Positions 29,001-38,669 of a stretch of 64,000 nucleotides of DNA are shown piece after piece. The DNA comes from Paludibacteraceae bacterium (GTDB lineage: Bacteria; Bacteroidota; Bacteroidia; Bacteroidales; Paludibacteraceae), in NCBI GenBank assembly GCA_016285885.1, contig JAEERP010000001.1:840711-904710 (forward strand). The letters run 5' to 3'. The first letter of the stretch is position 1. The number at the start of each line of letters is the position of its first letter. The position numbers and the translations under genes are program-made. A model generated the notes under the pieces. The model was not told the DNA's origin. It did not search any database and saw only the letters and a program-made list of their open reading frames with translations.

Positions 29001-29100
29001 ATGATTTAATCGTAGGAAGACCCAGTTGGGCAAAAACGCTTGTCGAGACGAACGACAAAAATGAAAAGATTAAAACGAGACTCTTTCCCTTCATACGCAT
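26044..29100 (-). CDS. VIT/VWA-domain protein with TonB-plug-like segments, TPRs and DUF2135
   Basis: A 1018-residue secreted protein (signal peptide 1-24; a second start at codon 3 is equally possible). Domains: VIT (about 35-160), a von Willebrand A domain with MIDAS-like DVSSSS (274-279) and FFSDGMGNIG (355-364), a linker (600-720) with two segments resembling TonB-receptor plug sequence, helical TPR-like repeats (about 745-880) and a C-terminal DUF2135 domain (about 900-980, TWNTNDCDIDLWVTDPNGE). VIT and VWA together suggest metal-dependent binding of protein partners at the cell envelope. It is a single gene with its own terminator. Confidence 0.9.
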   Translation of the reverse strand: MRMKGKSLVLIFSFLSFVSTSVFAQLGLPTIKSSSADGKNIELRDLKVNVEVVGNVATTTFDMTFYNPTTRTLEGEFNFPLAEGQTVSRYALDIDGKLREGVVVEKEKGRVTFEKKVREGVDPGLLEMTAGNNFRTRIYPFSSKGTRRVVVACEQELTSSNGKRFYSLPMQTDSKIANFTLETNVRNELNKPVVSKGSIDDIYFNPKDQGFVSQLVRKNITLKKGLFLEFPQSDFPKIYTENAGLDTYFYIYSPIKPKTVLEKEKPSGVTVVYDVSSSSQDRNLDRDFDFLESYAQAQGISNVRLVTFSYRQHLDTTCKVKDVRKIIRTDTPIFDGATQLGSVDLSKFGTDEILFFSDGMGNIGKDTLSLAKGSVITVNSNPMADHNFLRLVALKNGGTYINLCSLNNVEAVNLLTHQEYQFIKAKYDADKISEVYPSMPTRVIESFSISGIMKSKEADITLYYGFGNRVTDSVTCHVSAINPVRANNVKRIWAQKKLAELDFDSEKNKREIIELSKQYGIVTRNTSLIVLETVNDYVRYEITPPEELMDQYLRMMASKPKPASNDTSYRTGILAVRKDFLQWWNTKYDPNAKPSNDTVTEVRSTVRIRGVGSLAAQSEEPVILADEMQVDEDPGELAEVVVTTDYGHRRESRRDMTGSVSQVEAEALHGAPSASVENALAGRVSGIRVSSAESSSRRTSQQRNGDGSSASSVDGGGNASVQVQYWNPDVPYLSELKSVRSEQMYDAYLKMKPKYAQSPSFYLDVAEYFHREKQTDAAIRVLSNLAELKLEDAEVARSCANKLVEFKSYELAASVYERVAKMRGEEPQSYRDLALVYIELGQLQKAADLLYKVGFSKWDSRFRNIQQIAINELNSLIELNPGKIDTSAYDKRLLGNCPVDIRIILTWNTNDCDIDLWVTDPNGEKCFYKHPYTVIGGRLSDDITQGYGPEEFCLKNAAKGDYLIEANYYGTRSQKQLQPVVVQATIYTNFGRPNQKKQVLTLQLGNAKDVYKVGTIKF

Positions 29101-29302
29101 AAAGAATAAATGTTTAAAAAATCAGAAGATGCATTCAATCCCAAGCCGAGCCATCAGCGTCCTCCATGAAATATCAAATTCGTTAATAATAATGAATTTA
29201 ATTCATCTAAAATAAGAATAATCTTTCAAATCCGCAACCTAAAATTAGTTAAAGATAACAAGAAAAGGCTACAAGAAGCAATTACATCCACGCTTTCAGG
29301 CC

Positions 29303-32300
29303 TTAATTCTTCGCCTCGTCCTCATCCGTCACGCCCTCCTCCTTGGCAGGCGTGGCCTTCTCATCCTTCTTATCCTTCTTGTCACCCTTCTGTTCATTCT
29401 TTTCTTCCTCATCATCCTTCTTGAAGACACCCTTGACGTTGCTCCAATAAGACTTCATCAAACCCGAGAAAGTATCGAAATCCTCATGGTAGACCACACC
29501 CACACCCTGCGTGTTGGCCGCCTGCTTGAAATAACTGTTGTTGGAACGGTTGAACGCCTTCGTCCGGAAACGTCCGGAATTGGTCAGTTTATACTCGATA
29601 TCGAAGTCCACGATACTATTCGAGATATTGGAAGCCTCATCCGCCTCGTCCCTGTATCCGAAGTTACCATTCAGCATCAACCTATCGTTGAAGAGCTGTG
29701 TGGAGAGCGCCACGTCGAACTCGCTGGAAGCGCTTGTTCCGTCAGTCGTCGTAGTGGTAGGCTTATAGTTCAGACCGATGTTGATGTCCCGGCTCATCTT
29801 AGAAATCCAGCTGGAGAGTTGGGAGGAGAGCGTGGAGAATCCGACGGAGGAGAGCTCCGTCGTGGTGACGCTGGAGAGCGTGGACTTGTCCATCGTGTAG
29901 AAATGGCCCAAGGCAAGGAGGGAAGCCACGTTTCGGTTGACCGCCTCCTCCGTATTGATCACACTTTTCAGTTTACCGCGCACATCATCGTCCGAATTAG
30001 GCAAATCGATATCGAACTTAATGATCGGTTGAGAAATCGTACCGCCCAGGTTCAGCAAACAATGGACAGGCGTAGGCGTGGAACGCAAGCTAGGATCCTC
30101 GATGATGTCCGTCAGCGAAGCATTCAGGCCATATTGCGCTTGGATATCAATAAATGCGTTATACGGATTGCCCGTCCAACTCACCGTACTACCGCTGTTG
30201 ATGTCGAACTTCCTCGAGATCATACTCTGGATGGTAAAGAGATAATCACCCCTCTCGATTTCGTAACTACCATGCATCTTGAAATCATTCTCGCGCGAGT
30301 TATAAATCAGGTGAAGATTACCCGATCCAAACGCCCTGATCAAATCCCCCTGCTGCGCATCCATGATCAGTTGTACCTGAGCGTCCGGCGTGGCAACGAT
30401 TCTAGCGTCCACGGCGATCTCCGTAGGAGAATCATCGACACGCTCCCTAATCTTCTTCAGACGTTCCATGCGGGAGCGCCGCTTCTCCGACATCGACTTG
30501 TTATCCTCCGTCTCCACGAAAGAGATGAATTTGCACTCCTTGATGGAGGAGGTCCCCTCCACAGGGATGGTCAACAACGTATTCTTCTGCGTCAGGAGGT
30601 TCAGGTTGATATTCACCCTATCAGAGTTTCCCGAAATATTCGCCCCACCCTTCACATACGCCTTTCCGAAGAACGTCTCGTTGTCCTCCTCCTGCGTATT
30701 CAAGGCGAGGAACTTATCGCAATTCATATCGAAAGCATACTTGAAGTTGCGGAACCCATCATGCAGCAACAAGCCGGACAAGACCGCATAGTTACCCTCC
30801 ACATCATAAACAGCCGTCTGGTTCAGGCGAATCGTGTTAGGTGTCAGATAGACCGTATCAGACAAGACGTAAGAGGTGTTCAGGTAATCCACGTCGAAGG
30901 CCATGTCCTTCACATAAGGGGAACCCGCCAAGCCAATATGTCCGAACTTGCCATACGCCTTCACCAATCCGCTCACGGTACCCGTATTATTCAACATCAC
31001 ATTGCGAAGGTAATGACGGAGGAACTTCATGTCCACATTCTTCAGATTGCCTTCGATATAGAGGGAATCAACCCCTAGGAAGACTCCACCGGACAAGTCG
31101 GAGCGGTAGAGTTGGTCGTCGTATAGGGTAAGCAGTTTAGACTTGAAGCCAATACATTTCTGACGTTCCAGCCAAGACGATTTGACGGACAAATCACCCA
31201 CCGTATAGCCGTTGATGGTAGCATCGTAGACGTAGAGGTCACCGTTGAAATGAGGCGACCCCAATGCGTCGAACAGGAAGACGTCACCGTCAGAGACTCC
31301 ATCAAAGGTAATATCCTTGTTATTGATGATATCACTGATATAGTCCAGTTTCATGTCGCTGAAATGGACATTGATGCTATCCCCATAAGAAGGGGAATTC
31401 ACACCATTGACACACAAGAATTGAGTACCATGGTTAAAGTAGAAGCTATCCACCTCCAGACGCTTCCTATCCAGACTAATGCGACTCTCGTGCACCAGCC
31501 ACTCCACATCGTTGAGGATAACGGAGGATGGGTTGACATGGAAGTCTGCCACCAAGCCCTCGCCCTTCGTGTAATCCTTAAAGTGAGCGCCGACCAGCAA
31601 AGATCCGCTATAGGTCACGTCACTAATATTACTGAAGGTATATTTGAAATCGACAGAGTCATTGGCCGTCAACGTGTTGATCGAAAAGAAATAAGGGTTA
31701 CGCCGGCCACTGGCAGATTGGCAGGTGGTACGCATCACCGTCTTCAGCTTGTCCCCAGGGTTCTCCGCCAAGAACAACATGTCCGTCAAAATCTTCTTCC
31801 CATACTGCAATTGTTCAGACTCCACCCTCACGCGGAACCGATTCGTGGAATCATTCAGGAACCCGCTCACCCTGGTCTCCTCCAAGATGGAAAGAGGCAA
31901 TTCATAGGCATCATTGATCGGCTCCGTGTTATCGACGACGAAATCGAACGAGAAGTCATTGTTATATCGCTTATCAGGCAAGGCGTACTCTTCCTTCACG
32001 ATGGAAGGCAGATAGCGATGCGCCAAGTTATGGAAACACTTCCCTATCGTGGAGAATCGGTACTGACCGACCACGCTACCATTGATGTAGTCCGAATAAA
32101 CCGTCAGCTTCCGTTTGCGGTTCTCTACCGTGGCGGCGATACTTAAATTATTGATATCCAATTCCTTATTACCATTAACAAAGACCACATTATCCAATGA
32201 GAAGGCGCCCTCGATATTATCAATGGAATTACCCACGATATTAGACTCCACATCAAAAGAGATACTAGCGTTTTGATACTTCGTCACCAGATTCGTCTCG

Positions 32301-33898
32301 CTTAGGTTCAGTTTATCCACATGCGCCGAGAAATGGAAGATCGGCATGTCATGTTTCTTGAAGTCCGCCTTTCCCAAGAAGTTCACCTCCGCATTCTTGT
32401 CACTCATGATCAGTTCACCGTCAAAACCGTCTCCGTCAAACTTACCATTCAATCGGATATTCTCATAACAATATCCCTTATACGTGATGGAATCGACCCT
32501 ACCCTCCGCATCCAACACATAATTACGGTCGGACAACTTCTGCAAAGCGATGTTCAGTCCCATCGTGATATCCCCCACCTGCGAAGAGGCGCCTAAGATA
32601 TCCACCAGATGATAGTTCTTGGCACTGATTTCACCCACCGCCTTATAGCTGTTGAACTGAAGATCATTCGATTGGAATGTAGCCGAAACATTCAAATCCC
32701 CCGCGATGGAAGAGACAACTCCCTTGGTCAACAGATCCTGCAAAGACCCCTTTAAGATACCCTGGTAAGAGACCACGCCCAACGAATCCAACGAACGAGG
32801 CAACAAGACCTCCCTATCGATGACCACATAAAGGAGGTCCGTAAGCTCCATCGGAGAGGAGGAGATACGATTGACATTCGCGTCAATATAGAAATTCTTC
32901 GGGTCCGGATAGATATTACGCAAGAAGGCGGAACCAACGAACTTCGTATCCGCCCCATAAGTGACGTTCATGCCATTCACCTGAAGGTTATTCGGTGTGC
33001 CGACAAGGGCACCACTGATCCTGACATCGTCGAAAAGGACATCCAAAGAGGGATGCAGCGAGGAGAAATCAGCAGGATGCAACACCGAAGGGGCGATGTT
33101 AATCACACCACGAAGCCGATTCATCGGATCATCAAACGCCTTGAAATGGTCATGATTAACCAATATCTGATCCAGGCGCAAATGGCTCCTAGGCGTCGCC
33201 AGCACAAAATCCTTCACATAAATACGATCAGTGTTGATGTCCAAAACAGCGGAGATCGTATCCACGACCAAACCAGACTTCTCCTGCATAGAGATATTGT
33301 CCACATAGAGATGCACCGAATCGCCCAAAAAGGAGCTGACATATACCCTACCATTTATCCCACTCACATTCAAGTCGTTAGGATTCAGTTTACCGACAAC
33401 GTCCTTCTTGTATGGATTCCGATAAGAGATATTACTTTCGCTAAAAGCGATCGATTCAATGTTCATCGACCACTGCCAAGAGAGGGAATCATCCTCCTCT
33501 TTCGGCTTAAACGCATCCACAAAAAACTGGAAATTAGGCACTTGTAGGGAATCCATGGAAAGGTTCGCCCTCATGCCTGAGAATTGAATCGTACGGAAAG
33601 AAATCGTAGAAGAGAAAAGCTTCACCATGTCGATCGTCACCTTGGCCCTATCCCACGCAAGCATGGTGTCGCCCTGCAAATCCTGCACATAAACATTCTG
33701 CAGGACGAAACTGTTCGGGAAAGACCAATCGATATGGTCCATGCCAATCTCACTACCCACCTGTTTGGAAAGGCTTTCCGTCAAGGAAGAGACCAACCGA
33801 CGCTGTATCCTATCATTCTGCAAAGCCGCATAAGCCAAGAGGAGTAACACTGAAATCACTCCTATAATGGACAACAATATGTACGTCAGCTTTTTCAT
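29303..33898 (-). CDS. TamB-like translocation/assembly module protein
   Basis: A 1531-residue protein with one N-terminal membrane helix (MKKLTYILLSIIGVISVLLL) and long beta-rich repeats, ending in the conserved TamB/DUF490 domain (about 1190-1460: GSGNLHLIYNSRENDFKMHG, LLNLGGTISQPIIKFDIDLP). TamB-type proteins bridge inner and outer membranes and move lipid or help barrel assembly. The last 45 residues are a Lys/Glu-rich tail (KKDDEEEKNEQKGDKKDKKD). The ATG at 33898 is preferred over one nine codons upstream because it opens the signal anchor. No TamA-like partner is adjacent. Confidence 0.93.
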   Translation of the reverse strand: MKKLTYILLSIIGVISVLLLLAYAALQNDRIQRRLVSSLTESLSKQVGSEIGMDHIDWSFPNSFVLQNVYVQDLQGDTMLAWDRAKVTIDMVKLFSSTISFRTIQFSGMRANLSMDSLQVPNFQFFVDAFKPKEEDDSLSWQWSMNIESIAFSESNISYRNPYKKDVVGKLNPNDLNVSGINGRVYVSSFLGDSVHLYVDNISMQEKSGLVVDTISAVLDINTDRIYVKDFVLATPRSHLRLDQILVNHDHFKAFDDPMNRLRGVINIAPSVLHPADFSSLHPSLDVLFDDVRISGALVGTPNNLQVNGMNVTYGADTKFVGSAFLRNIYPDPKNFYIDANVNRISSSPMELTDLLYVVIDREVLLPRSLDSLGVVSYQGILKGSLQDLLTKGVVSSIAGDLNVSATFQSNDLQFNSYKAVGEISAKNYHLVDILGASSQVGDITMGLNIALQKLSDRNYVLDAEGRVDSITYKGYCYENIRLNGKFDGDGFDGELIMSDKNAEVNFLGKADFKKHDMPIFHFSAHVDKLNLSETNLVTKYQNASISFDVESNIVGNSIDNIEGAFSLDNVVFVNGNKELDINNLSIAATVENRKRKLTVYSDYINGSVVGQYRFSTIGKCFHNLAHRYLPSIVKEEYALPDKRYNNDFSFDFVVDNTEPINDAYELPLSILEETRVSGFLNDSTNRFRVRVESEQLQYGKKILTDMLFLAENPGDKLKTVMRTTCQSASGRRNPYFFSINTLTANDSVDFKYTFSNISDVTYSGSLLVGAHFKDYTKGEGLVADFHVNPSSVILNDVEWLVHESRISLDRKRLEVDSFYFNHGTQFLCVNGVNSPSYGDSINVHFSDMKLDYISDIINNKDITFDGVSDGDVFLFDALGSPHFNGDLYVYDATINGYTVGDLSVKSSWLERQKCIGFKSKLLTLYDDQLYRSDLSGGVFLGVDSLYIEGNLKNVDMKFLRHYLRNVMLNNTGTVSGLVKAYGKFGHIGLAGSPYVKDMAFDVDYLNTSYVLSDTVYLTPNTIRLNQTAVYDVEGNYAVLSGLLLHDGFRNFKYAFDMNCDKFLALNTQEEDNETFFGKAYVKGGANISGNSDRVNINLNLLTQKNTLLTIPVEGTSSIKECKFISFVETEDNKSMSEKRRSRMERLKKIRERVDDSPTEIAVDARIVATPDAQVQLIMDAQQGDLIRAFGSGNLHLIYNSRENDFKMHGSYEIERGDYLFTIQSMISRKFDINSGSTVSWTGNPYNAFIDIQAQYGLNASLTDIIEDPSLRSTPTPVHCLLNLGGTISQPIIKFDIDLPNSDDDVRGKLKSVINTEEAVNRNVASLLALGHFYTMDKSTLSSVTTTELSSVGFSTLSSQLSSWISKMSRDINIGLNYKPTTTTTDGTSASSEFDVALSTQLFNDRLMLNGNFGYRDEADEASNISNSIVDFDIEYKLTNSGRFRTKAFNRSNNSYFKQAANTQGVGVVYHEDFDTFSGLMKSYWSNVKGVFKKDDEEEKNEQKGDKKDKKDEKATPAKEEGVTDEDEAKN

Positions 33899-34049
33899 GC
33901 CAATATAATCATGCAAAGATAGCACATATACACGATTTATAACGAAGTTATAGGCCTCTATTGCGTTAAATAAAATATAAAAAACGAATAATTTCGTTAA
34001 CAGAGGGTAAAAAGGGGACGAAACCCGTCGGATGAGACGTCAGATAGGC

Positions 34050-34079
34050 TTGTACTTTCCTATTTTTTACCTACCTTTG
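34050..34079 (+). promoter_or_regulatory. Promoter of the glycosyltransferase gene
   Basis: TTG (34050-34052), 19 bp, then a perfect TACCTTTG (34072-34079). Transcription would begin near 34086. An 18-codon open frame (34088-34144, MRMENILNKRATRKESKQ) lies between this promoter and the gene; I do not call it a gene. Confidence 0.65.
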
Positions 34080-34153
34080 CACACATCATGAGGATGGAGA
34101 ACATCTTGAACAAAAGAGCGACAAGAAAAGAATCGAAACAATAAGAACCATAT

Positions 34154-34987
34154 ATGATAAGCATTATCACCGCAATTTACAATCAATTAGCAATGAACCG
34201 TATCTACTACGATTCCATTGTCAAGAACACAGATTCAGAGTTTGAACTCATCATTATCGACAACGGCTCAACGGACGGAAGCACCGAGTTCTTCAAATCA
34301 CTAGGGGACAACGTGCATGTGATTGTAAATGACGGTAATTACTCATACTCCTACTGCCAAAACGTCGGCATCAAGGCGGCGAAGGGTGACGTTTATGCAT
34401 TCTTAAACAACGACATCGTCCTCTCCCCGCACTGGGACAGCCGATTGATGCAGGTTTTAGGGAAAGACGGGTATCATATCCTATCGCTCGCCAGCAACGA
34501 CCGTATGGCGACCAAAGAGGAGACCAAGAAACTATCCCGTCACTGGAAGCATGTTAAATACCCGACAAAATTCATCATGGGGCAAGGTAAACTAGCCCTG
34601 AAAACGATGATAAAGCTATGCTACGGTTGCAATTGGGAGAAGTTCTGCGAAGAGGTATGGAACCGACATAAATTAAACCTGAGGATAGGTTTTTCCGGCT
34701 CGGCCGTCATCATGGACAAGCAGGGGCTCGAAATGGTCGGAGGGCAATGGGACCCTACGGTCGAAGCGCCAGACTTCGACATGTACCTTCAGACGATGAA
34801 ACTAAACAAAGAGGGCAAGGATATCAAACCATTATCCATTGTGGGAGGAATCTTCCACCACCACTTCCGCCGACTAACCTTCTACACGAAGTTTCCTCCG
34901 TTCAAAGACAAAGACAACATCGTTGATCTGAACAAGAAATGGTCACAAGAGGAGTTGGACGAATATCTAGGATTAATGAGGAAATAA
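34154..34987 (+). CDS. Family 2 glycosyltransferase
   Basis: A 277-residue GT-A-fold enzyme: the nucleotide-sugar motif IIDNGSTDGSTEFF (about 36-49), a DxD-equivalent in YAFLNNDIVLSP (about 81-92) and a later acidic EAPDFDMYLQ region. It is soluble, with no membrane helix. Such enzymes extend cell-surface glycans; no other glycan genes are adjacent, and the rfb genes are 18 kb away. Confidence 0.9.
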   Translation: MISIITAIYNQLAMNRIYYDSIVKNTDSEFELIIIDNGSTDGSTEFFKSLGDNVHVIVNDGNYSYSYCQNVGIKAAKGDVYAFLNNDIVLSPHWDSRLMQVLGKDGYHILSLASNDRMATKEETKKLSRHWKHVKYPTKFIMGQGKLALKTMIKLCYGCNWEKFCEEVWNRHKLNLRIGFSGSAVIMDKQGLEMVGGQWDPTVEAPDFDMYLQTMKLNKEGKDIKPLSIVGGIFHHHFRRLTFYTKFPPFKDKDNIVDLNKKWSQEELDEYLGLMRK

Positions 34988-35161
34988 AGCCGCTCCTTCC
35001 GCGCCGAGAGGCATTGAATATCAAACCACTGCACGACAAGCGCAGGAGAGGGAGACGGATGAATGAAAACTAAAACACCTCGGAAAATTTAATTTCCTTT
35101 TTTGAGAAAAAAAGAGTAATTTCGCGACAATTAAAAAACGACATAATAAACAGTAAGAAAA

Positions 35162-35389
35162 ATGGCTAAAATCAAAGGAGCTGTTGTGGTTAACAAAGAC
35201 AGATGCAAGGGATGCCAATTGTGCGTGGTCGCTTGCCCTGCCAACGTGTTGGCGATGTCCAAACAAGTTAACGCGAAAGGTTACAATTACGCCATCATGG
35301 CTAATGAGGACGCATGCGTAGGCTGCGCAAGTTGTGGAATCGTATGTCCGGATGGATGTATTTCAGTGTACAAAACAAAAATAGATTAA
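35162..35389 (+). CDS. 2-oxoacid:ferredoxin oxidoreductase, ferredoxin-like delta subunit
   Basis: A 75-residue protein with two 4Fe-4S cluster motifs, CKGCQLCVVACP and CVGCASCGIVCPDGC. It is the small electron-carrying subunit of a four-subunit 2-oxoacid oxidoreductase and the first gene of the operon (delta-alpha-beta-gamma). A TAATTTCG box is 38 bp upstream (35117-35124). Confidence 0.93.
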   Translation: MAKIKGAVVVNKDRCKGCQLCVVACPANVLAMSKQVNAKGYNYAIMANEDACVGCASCGIVCPDGCISVYKTKID

Positions 35390-35396
35390 TATAGAG

Positions 35397-36476
35397 ATGA
35401 GTGAAGAAGTAAGATTAATGAAAGGTAACGAGGCGATCGCACACGCCGCGATCCGTTGCGGATGCGATGGTTACTTCGGTTACCCCATCACTCCTCAATC
35501 CGAGGTTATGGAGACCCTCATGGAGGTGGAGCCTTGGAAAGAGACAGGTATGGTAGTGCTACAAGCAGAAAGTGAAGTCTCTTCCATCAATATGGTGTAT
35601 GGTGGAGCCGCCACAGGTAAAAAAGTCATGACATCCTCTTCCAGCCCGGGTGTTTCCCTGATGCAGGAGGGTATCTCTTACTTGGCGGGCGCCGAGTTGC
35701 CTGCCTTGATCGTCAACGTGATGCGTGGCGGACCGGGTTTGGGTACGATCCAGCCTAGCCAGTCGGACTACTTCCAGACCACCAAGGGCGGTGGACATGG
35801 AGACTATCGTCTGATCGCTTTAGCCCCTGCTTCCGTACAAGAGATGGCGGACTTCGTGGGATTGGCCTTCGATCTGGCCTTCAAATACAGAAACCCTGCG
35901 ATCATCTTGGCGGACGGTGTCATCGGCCAGATGATGGAGAAGGTGGTTTTGCCTGACTACAAGCCAAGAAGAACCGACGAAGAGGTTGAGAAACAATGTC
36001 CTTGGGCGGCTACCGGAAGGAAGATGTCCCGCAAGAACAACATCATCACTTCCCTGGAGTTGAAGCCAGAGGTGATGGAGCAGAACAACCTCCGCTTCCA
36101 AGCTAAATACAAAACGATCGAGGAGAACGAGGTACGCTACGAGGAGATCCTCTGCGACGATGCGGAGTACTTGTTGGTGGCTTTCGGATGCTCCGCCCGC
36201 ATCTGCCAAAAGGCATGCGAGATGGCGCGCGCCGAGGGAATCAAGCTGGGACTCCTTCGCCCGATCACCCTGTGGCCTTTCCCTACCAAGGTCATCGCAC
36301 AATACGCCAACAAGGTGAAAGCCATGTTGTCCGTAGAGTTGAACGCAGGCCAAATGGTCGAGGATGTTCGCTTGGCTGTCAACGGAAAGGTTCCTGTTGA
36401 GCATTATGGACGCTTGGGCGGTATCGTCTTCACCCCAGACGAGATCGTGAACGCAGTGAAGACTAAATTGATGTAA
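35397..36476 (+). CDS. vorB: 2-oxoacid:ferredoxin oxidoreductase alpha subunit (VorB family)
   Basis: A 359-residue subunit holding the pyrimidine-binding and transketolase C-terminal-like domains; GYPITPQSE (about 29-37) and the SSSSPGVSLMQEG stretch are typical. VorB-type complexes oxidatively decarboxylate branched-chain 2-oxoacids with CoA, reducing ferredoxin, or run in reverse to fix CO2; close relatives use 2-oxoglutarate, so the substrate is uncertain. It starts 7 bp after the delta subunit. Confidence 0.93.
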   Translation: MSEEVRLMKGNEAIAHAAIRCGCDGYFGYPITPQSEVMETLMEVEPWKETGMVVLQAESEVSSINMVYGGAATGKKVMTSSSSPGVSLMQEGISYLAGAELPALIVNVMRGGPGLGTIQPSQSDYFQTTKGGGHGDYRLIALAPASVQEMADFVGLAFDLAFKYRNPAIILADGVIGQMMEKVVLPDYKPRRTDEEVEKQCPWAATGRKMSRKNNIITSLELKPEVMEQNNLRFQAKYKTIEENEVRYEEILCDDAEYLLVAFGCSARICQKACEMARAEGIKLGLLRPITLWPFPTKVIAQYANKVKAMLSVELNAGQMVEDVRLAVNGKVPVEHYGRLGGIVFTPDEIVNAVKTKLM

Positions 36477-36497
36477 TTCACTTAATCGAAAAAGAAA

Positions 36498-37274
36498 ATG
36501 GCTTTAGAAGATATCATAAAACCCGAGAATCTGGTTTACAAGAAACCGGATATCATGAACGACAACCCAATGCACTACTGTCCGGGTTGTAGCCACGGTG
36601 TTGTTCACAAGCTGATCGCCGAGGTTATCGAGGAGATGGGCTTAGTAGAGGACACGATCGGTGTCACCCCTGTGGGATGTGCGGTTTTCGCCTACAACTA
36701 CATCGACATCGACTGGGAAGAGGCAGCGCACGGCCGCGCACCTGCCTTGGCAACGGCCATCAAGCGCCTTCGCCCGAACAAATTGGTCTTCACCTACCAG
36801 GGTGACGGTGACCTTGCCGCCATCGGTACGGCCGAGACCATCCACGCCTGCAACCGTGGCGAGAGCATCGCTATCATCTTCATCAACAACGGTATCTATG
36901 GTATGACGGGTGGTCAGATGGCCCCTACAACCATCGAAGGCATGAAGACGGCCACCTGCCCTTACGGACGTGACGTGAAATTGAATGGTTATCCGCTGAA
37001 GATCACCAACCAACTGAAAGACTTGGAAGGTACCCGCTACGTGACCCGCCAAAGCGTGCAAACCGCTGCGGCTGTCCGCAAGACCAAGAAGGCCATCAGA
37101 AAGGCTTTCGAGAACTGCATGGACGGCAAGGGCGGCGCTAACGTGGTGGAGGTGGTTTCCACTTGCTCATCGGGTTGGAAACTCACCCCTGAGAAGGCTA
37201 ACAAGTGGATGGAGGAGAACATGTTCCCTCAATACCCGCTCGGTGACTTAATTGACAAAGACGCTAACCAATAA
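36498..37274 (+). CDS. 2-oxoacid:ferredoxin oxidoreductase beta subunit (TPP-binding)
   Basis: A 258-residue subunit with CPGCSHG near the N-terminus and the thiamine-pyrophosphate/Mg2+ motif GDGDLAAIGTAETIHACNRG followed by INNGIYGMTGGQ. It binds TPP and carries out the decarboxylation chemistry with the alpha subunit. Third gene of the operon, 21 bp after alpha. Confidence 0.94.
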   Translation: MALEDIIKPENLVYKKPDIMNDNPMHYCPGCSHGVVHKLIAEVIEEMGLVEDTIGVTPVGCAVFAYNYIDIDWEEAAHGRAPALATAIKRLRPNKLVFTYQGDGDLAAIGTAETIHACNRGESIAIIFINNGIYGMTGGQMAPTTIEGMKTATCPYGRDVKLNGYPLKITNQLKDLEGTRYVTRQSVQTAAAVRKTKKAIRKAFENCMDGKGGANVVEVVSTCSSGWKLTPEKANKWMEENMFPQYPLGDLIDKDANQ

Positions 37275-37285
37275 AATCAGAAGAA

Positions 37286-37822
37286 ATGAAAGAGGAAATT
37301 ATCATAGCTGGATTCGGAGGACAAGGCGTTCTCTCCATGGGTAAGATTCTTGCCTACTCTGGTTTGATGCAGGGCAAAGAGGTGACTTGGATGCCTGCCT
37401 ACGGTCCGGAACAACGCGGTGGTACCGCTAACGTGACCGTCATCCTGAGCGATGAGAAGATTAGCTCTCCTATCCTAAACTCCTACGATACGGCCATCAT
37501 CCTGAACCAACAGTCATTGGATAAGTTCGAGAAGACCGTTAAACCGGGCGGAACATTGATCTATGACCCATACGGTATCACGACGGAACCGACGAGAACG
37601 GATATCAATATCCACAAGATCAACGCGATGGACGCCTGCATCGAAATGAATGCGGCGAAGTCCTTCAACATGATCCTCCTCGGTGGATTCTTGAAAATCA
37701 GACCTATCGTTGAACTCGAAAACGTTCTCAAGGGTCTGAAGAAGACACTCCCTGAACGTCACCACCACCTCATTCCGATGAACGAGGCTGCCTTGAAGAA
37801 GGGCATGGAGATCATTAAGTAA
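37286..37822 (+). CDS. 2-oxoacid:ferredoxin oxidoreductase gamma subunit
   Basis: A 178-residue subunit of the pyruvate/ketoisovalerate oxidoreductase catalytic-domain family: GFGGQGVLSMGKILAYSG at the N-terminus and the conserved SYGPEQRGG-like AYGPEQRGGTANVTV. It completes the four-gene operon and is followed by a strong hairpin. Confidence 0.94.
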   Translation: MKEEIIIAGFGGQGVLSMGKILAYSGLMQGKEVTWMPAYGPEQRGGTANVTVILSDEKISSPILNSYDTAIILNQQSLDKFEKTVKPGGTLIYDPYGITTEPTRTDINIHKINAMDACIEMNAAKSFNMILLGGFLKIRPIVELENVLKGLKKTLPERHHHLIPMNEAALKKGMEIIK

Positions 37823-37842
37823 ATAATAGTCTATTCTAAATA

Positions 37843-37877
37843 ATTAGGAGATGTCTTTGGGTAAGGCATCTCCTAAT
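37843..37877 (+). terminator. Terminator hairpin of the oxidoreductase operon
   Basis: ATTAGGAGATG (37843-37853) pairs perfectly with CATCTCCTAAT (37867-37877) over a 13-nt loop; a short T-rich stretch (TTGTTTTC) follows. Confidence 0.75.
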
Positions 37878-37916
37878 ATTGTTTTCGTATTCTATCAGCA
37901 AATATAGTCCCCTCCC

Positions 37917-38669
37917 ATGATAAAAACACCATACGTCATCAACGGAGAGCACCTAGACATGAAAGGAACTAGGAAAGCCTTATTCGAAGGATGTGGCATT
38001 TATTATCAATCAAAAAAGAAATGGTTTCTATCGACCTTAGGCATCGTATTGCCAATATGCCTAATATGTATGGTAGTACTGCTCGTTGTGCTAAGTTGCA
38101 TAAACTTCTCTAGCCAACATCCTTGGGGCGAAGTCTTCCTCATGAGTTTTATCTGTCCAGCAATCGTCATCCCGCCAACACTTATTGGAACATATATCCA
38201 ATCATTCGTAACCATTCGTAGAATGACACAAACGCTCTCCGACTTTGTGTACAAATGGTTTTCCAAGGGCACCAAAATAATAGTCCAACCCCGTCCTCTG
38301 AACTACTTCATCAAAACAGTTGATGGATGGGACATTGAACTTGCCTTCATAAAAGAAGAGTCAGAGAGTTTCAGAAAAGCAAATATCATAGCAGCCATAT
38401 ATATTATTCCCCCCATGCAAATGGACCGCATTGTCGAAGAATGGTACAAATATTGTCAAGAGAAAAATAGTTGCCGCAAATTACACATTGTGGAGGATAT
38501 CGTCTATGCATACTACTCTATTGACGGAATCGATCAAGGGAACGTCTTAGAGACTATTGATCAGATGAAATACCTGATACAAAGGTTCCATATAACTCCG
38601 GAAAAAATGATCCACGACAACATCGATCAAGAAGAGGCGAAGAAGAGACTACAAGCGCAACAATCCTAG
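37917..38669 (+). CDS. Membrane protein of unknown function
   Basis: A 250-residue protein with two strong membrane helices (about 39-63 and 76-98) and a soluble C-terminal domain of about 150 residues facing one side of the membrane. The soluble part is hydrophilic with an acidic/basic C-terminal helix (DQEEAKKRLQAQQS). No family recognised. It is AT-richer than the preceding operon and separated from it by a terminator, so it is probably independent. Confidence 0.6.
   Translation: MIKTPYVINGEHLDMKGTRKALFEGCGIYYQSKKKWFLSTLGIVLPICLICMVVLLVVLSCINFSSQHPWGEVFLMSFICPAIVIPPTLIGTYIQSFVTIRRMTQTLSDFVYKWFSKGTKIIVQPRPLNYFIKTVDGWDIELAFIKEESESFRKANIIAAIYIIPPMQMDRIVEEWYKYCQEKNSCRKLHIVEDIVYAYYSIDGIDQGNVLETIDQMKYLIQRFHITPEKMIHDNIDQEEAKKRLQAQQS

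Noticed and set aside
34088..34144. An 18-codon ORF (MRMENILNKRATRKESKQ) between promoter and glycosyltransferase gene
   Set aside because: Placed almost at the transcription start and not supported by anything except position; noted with the promoter only.
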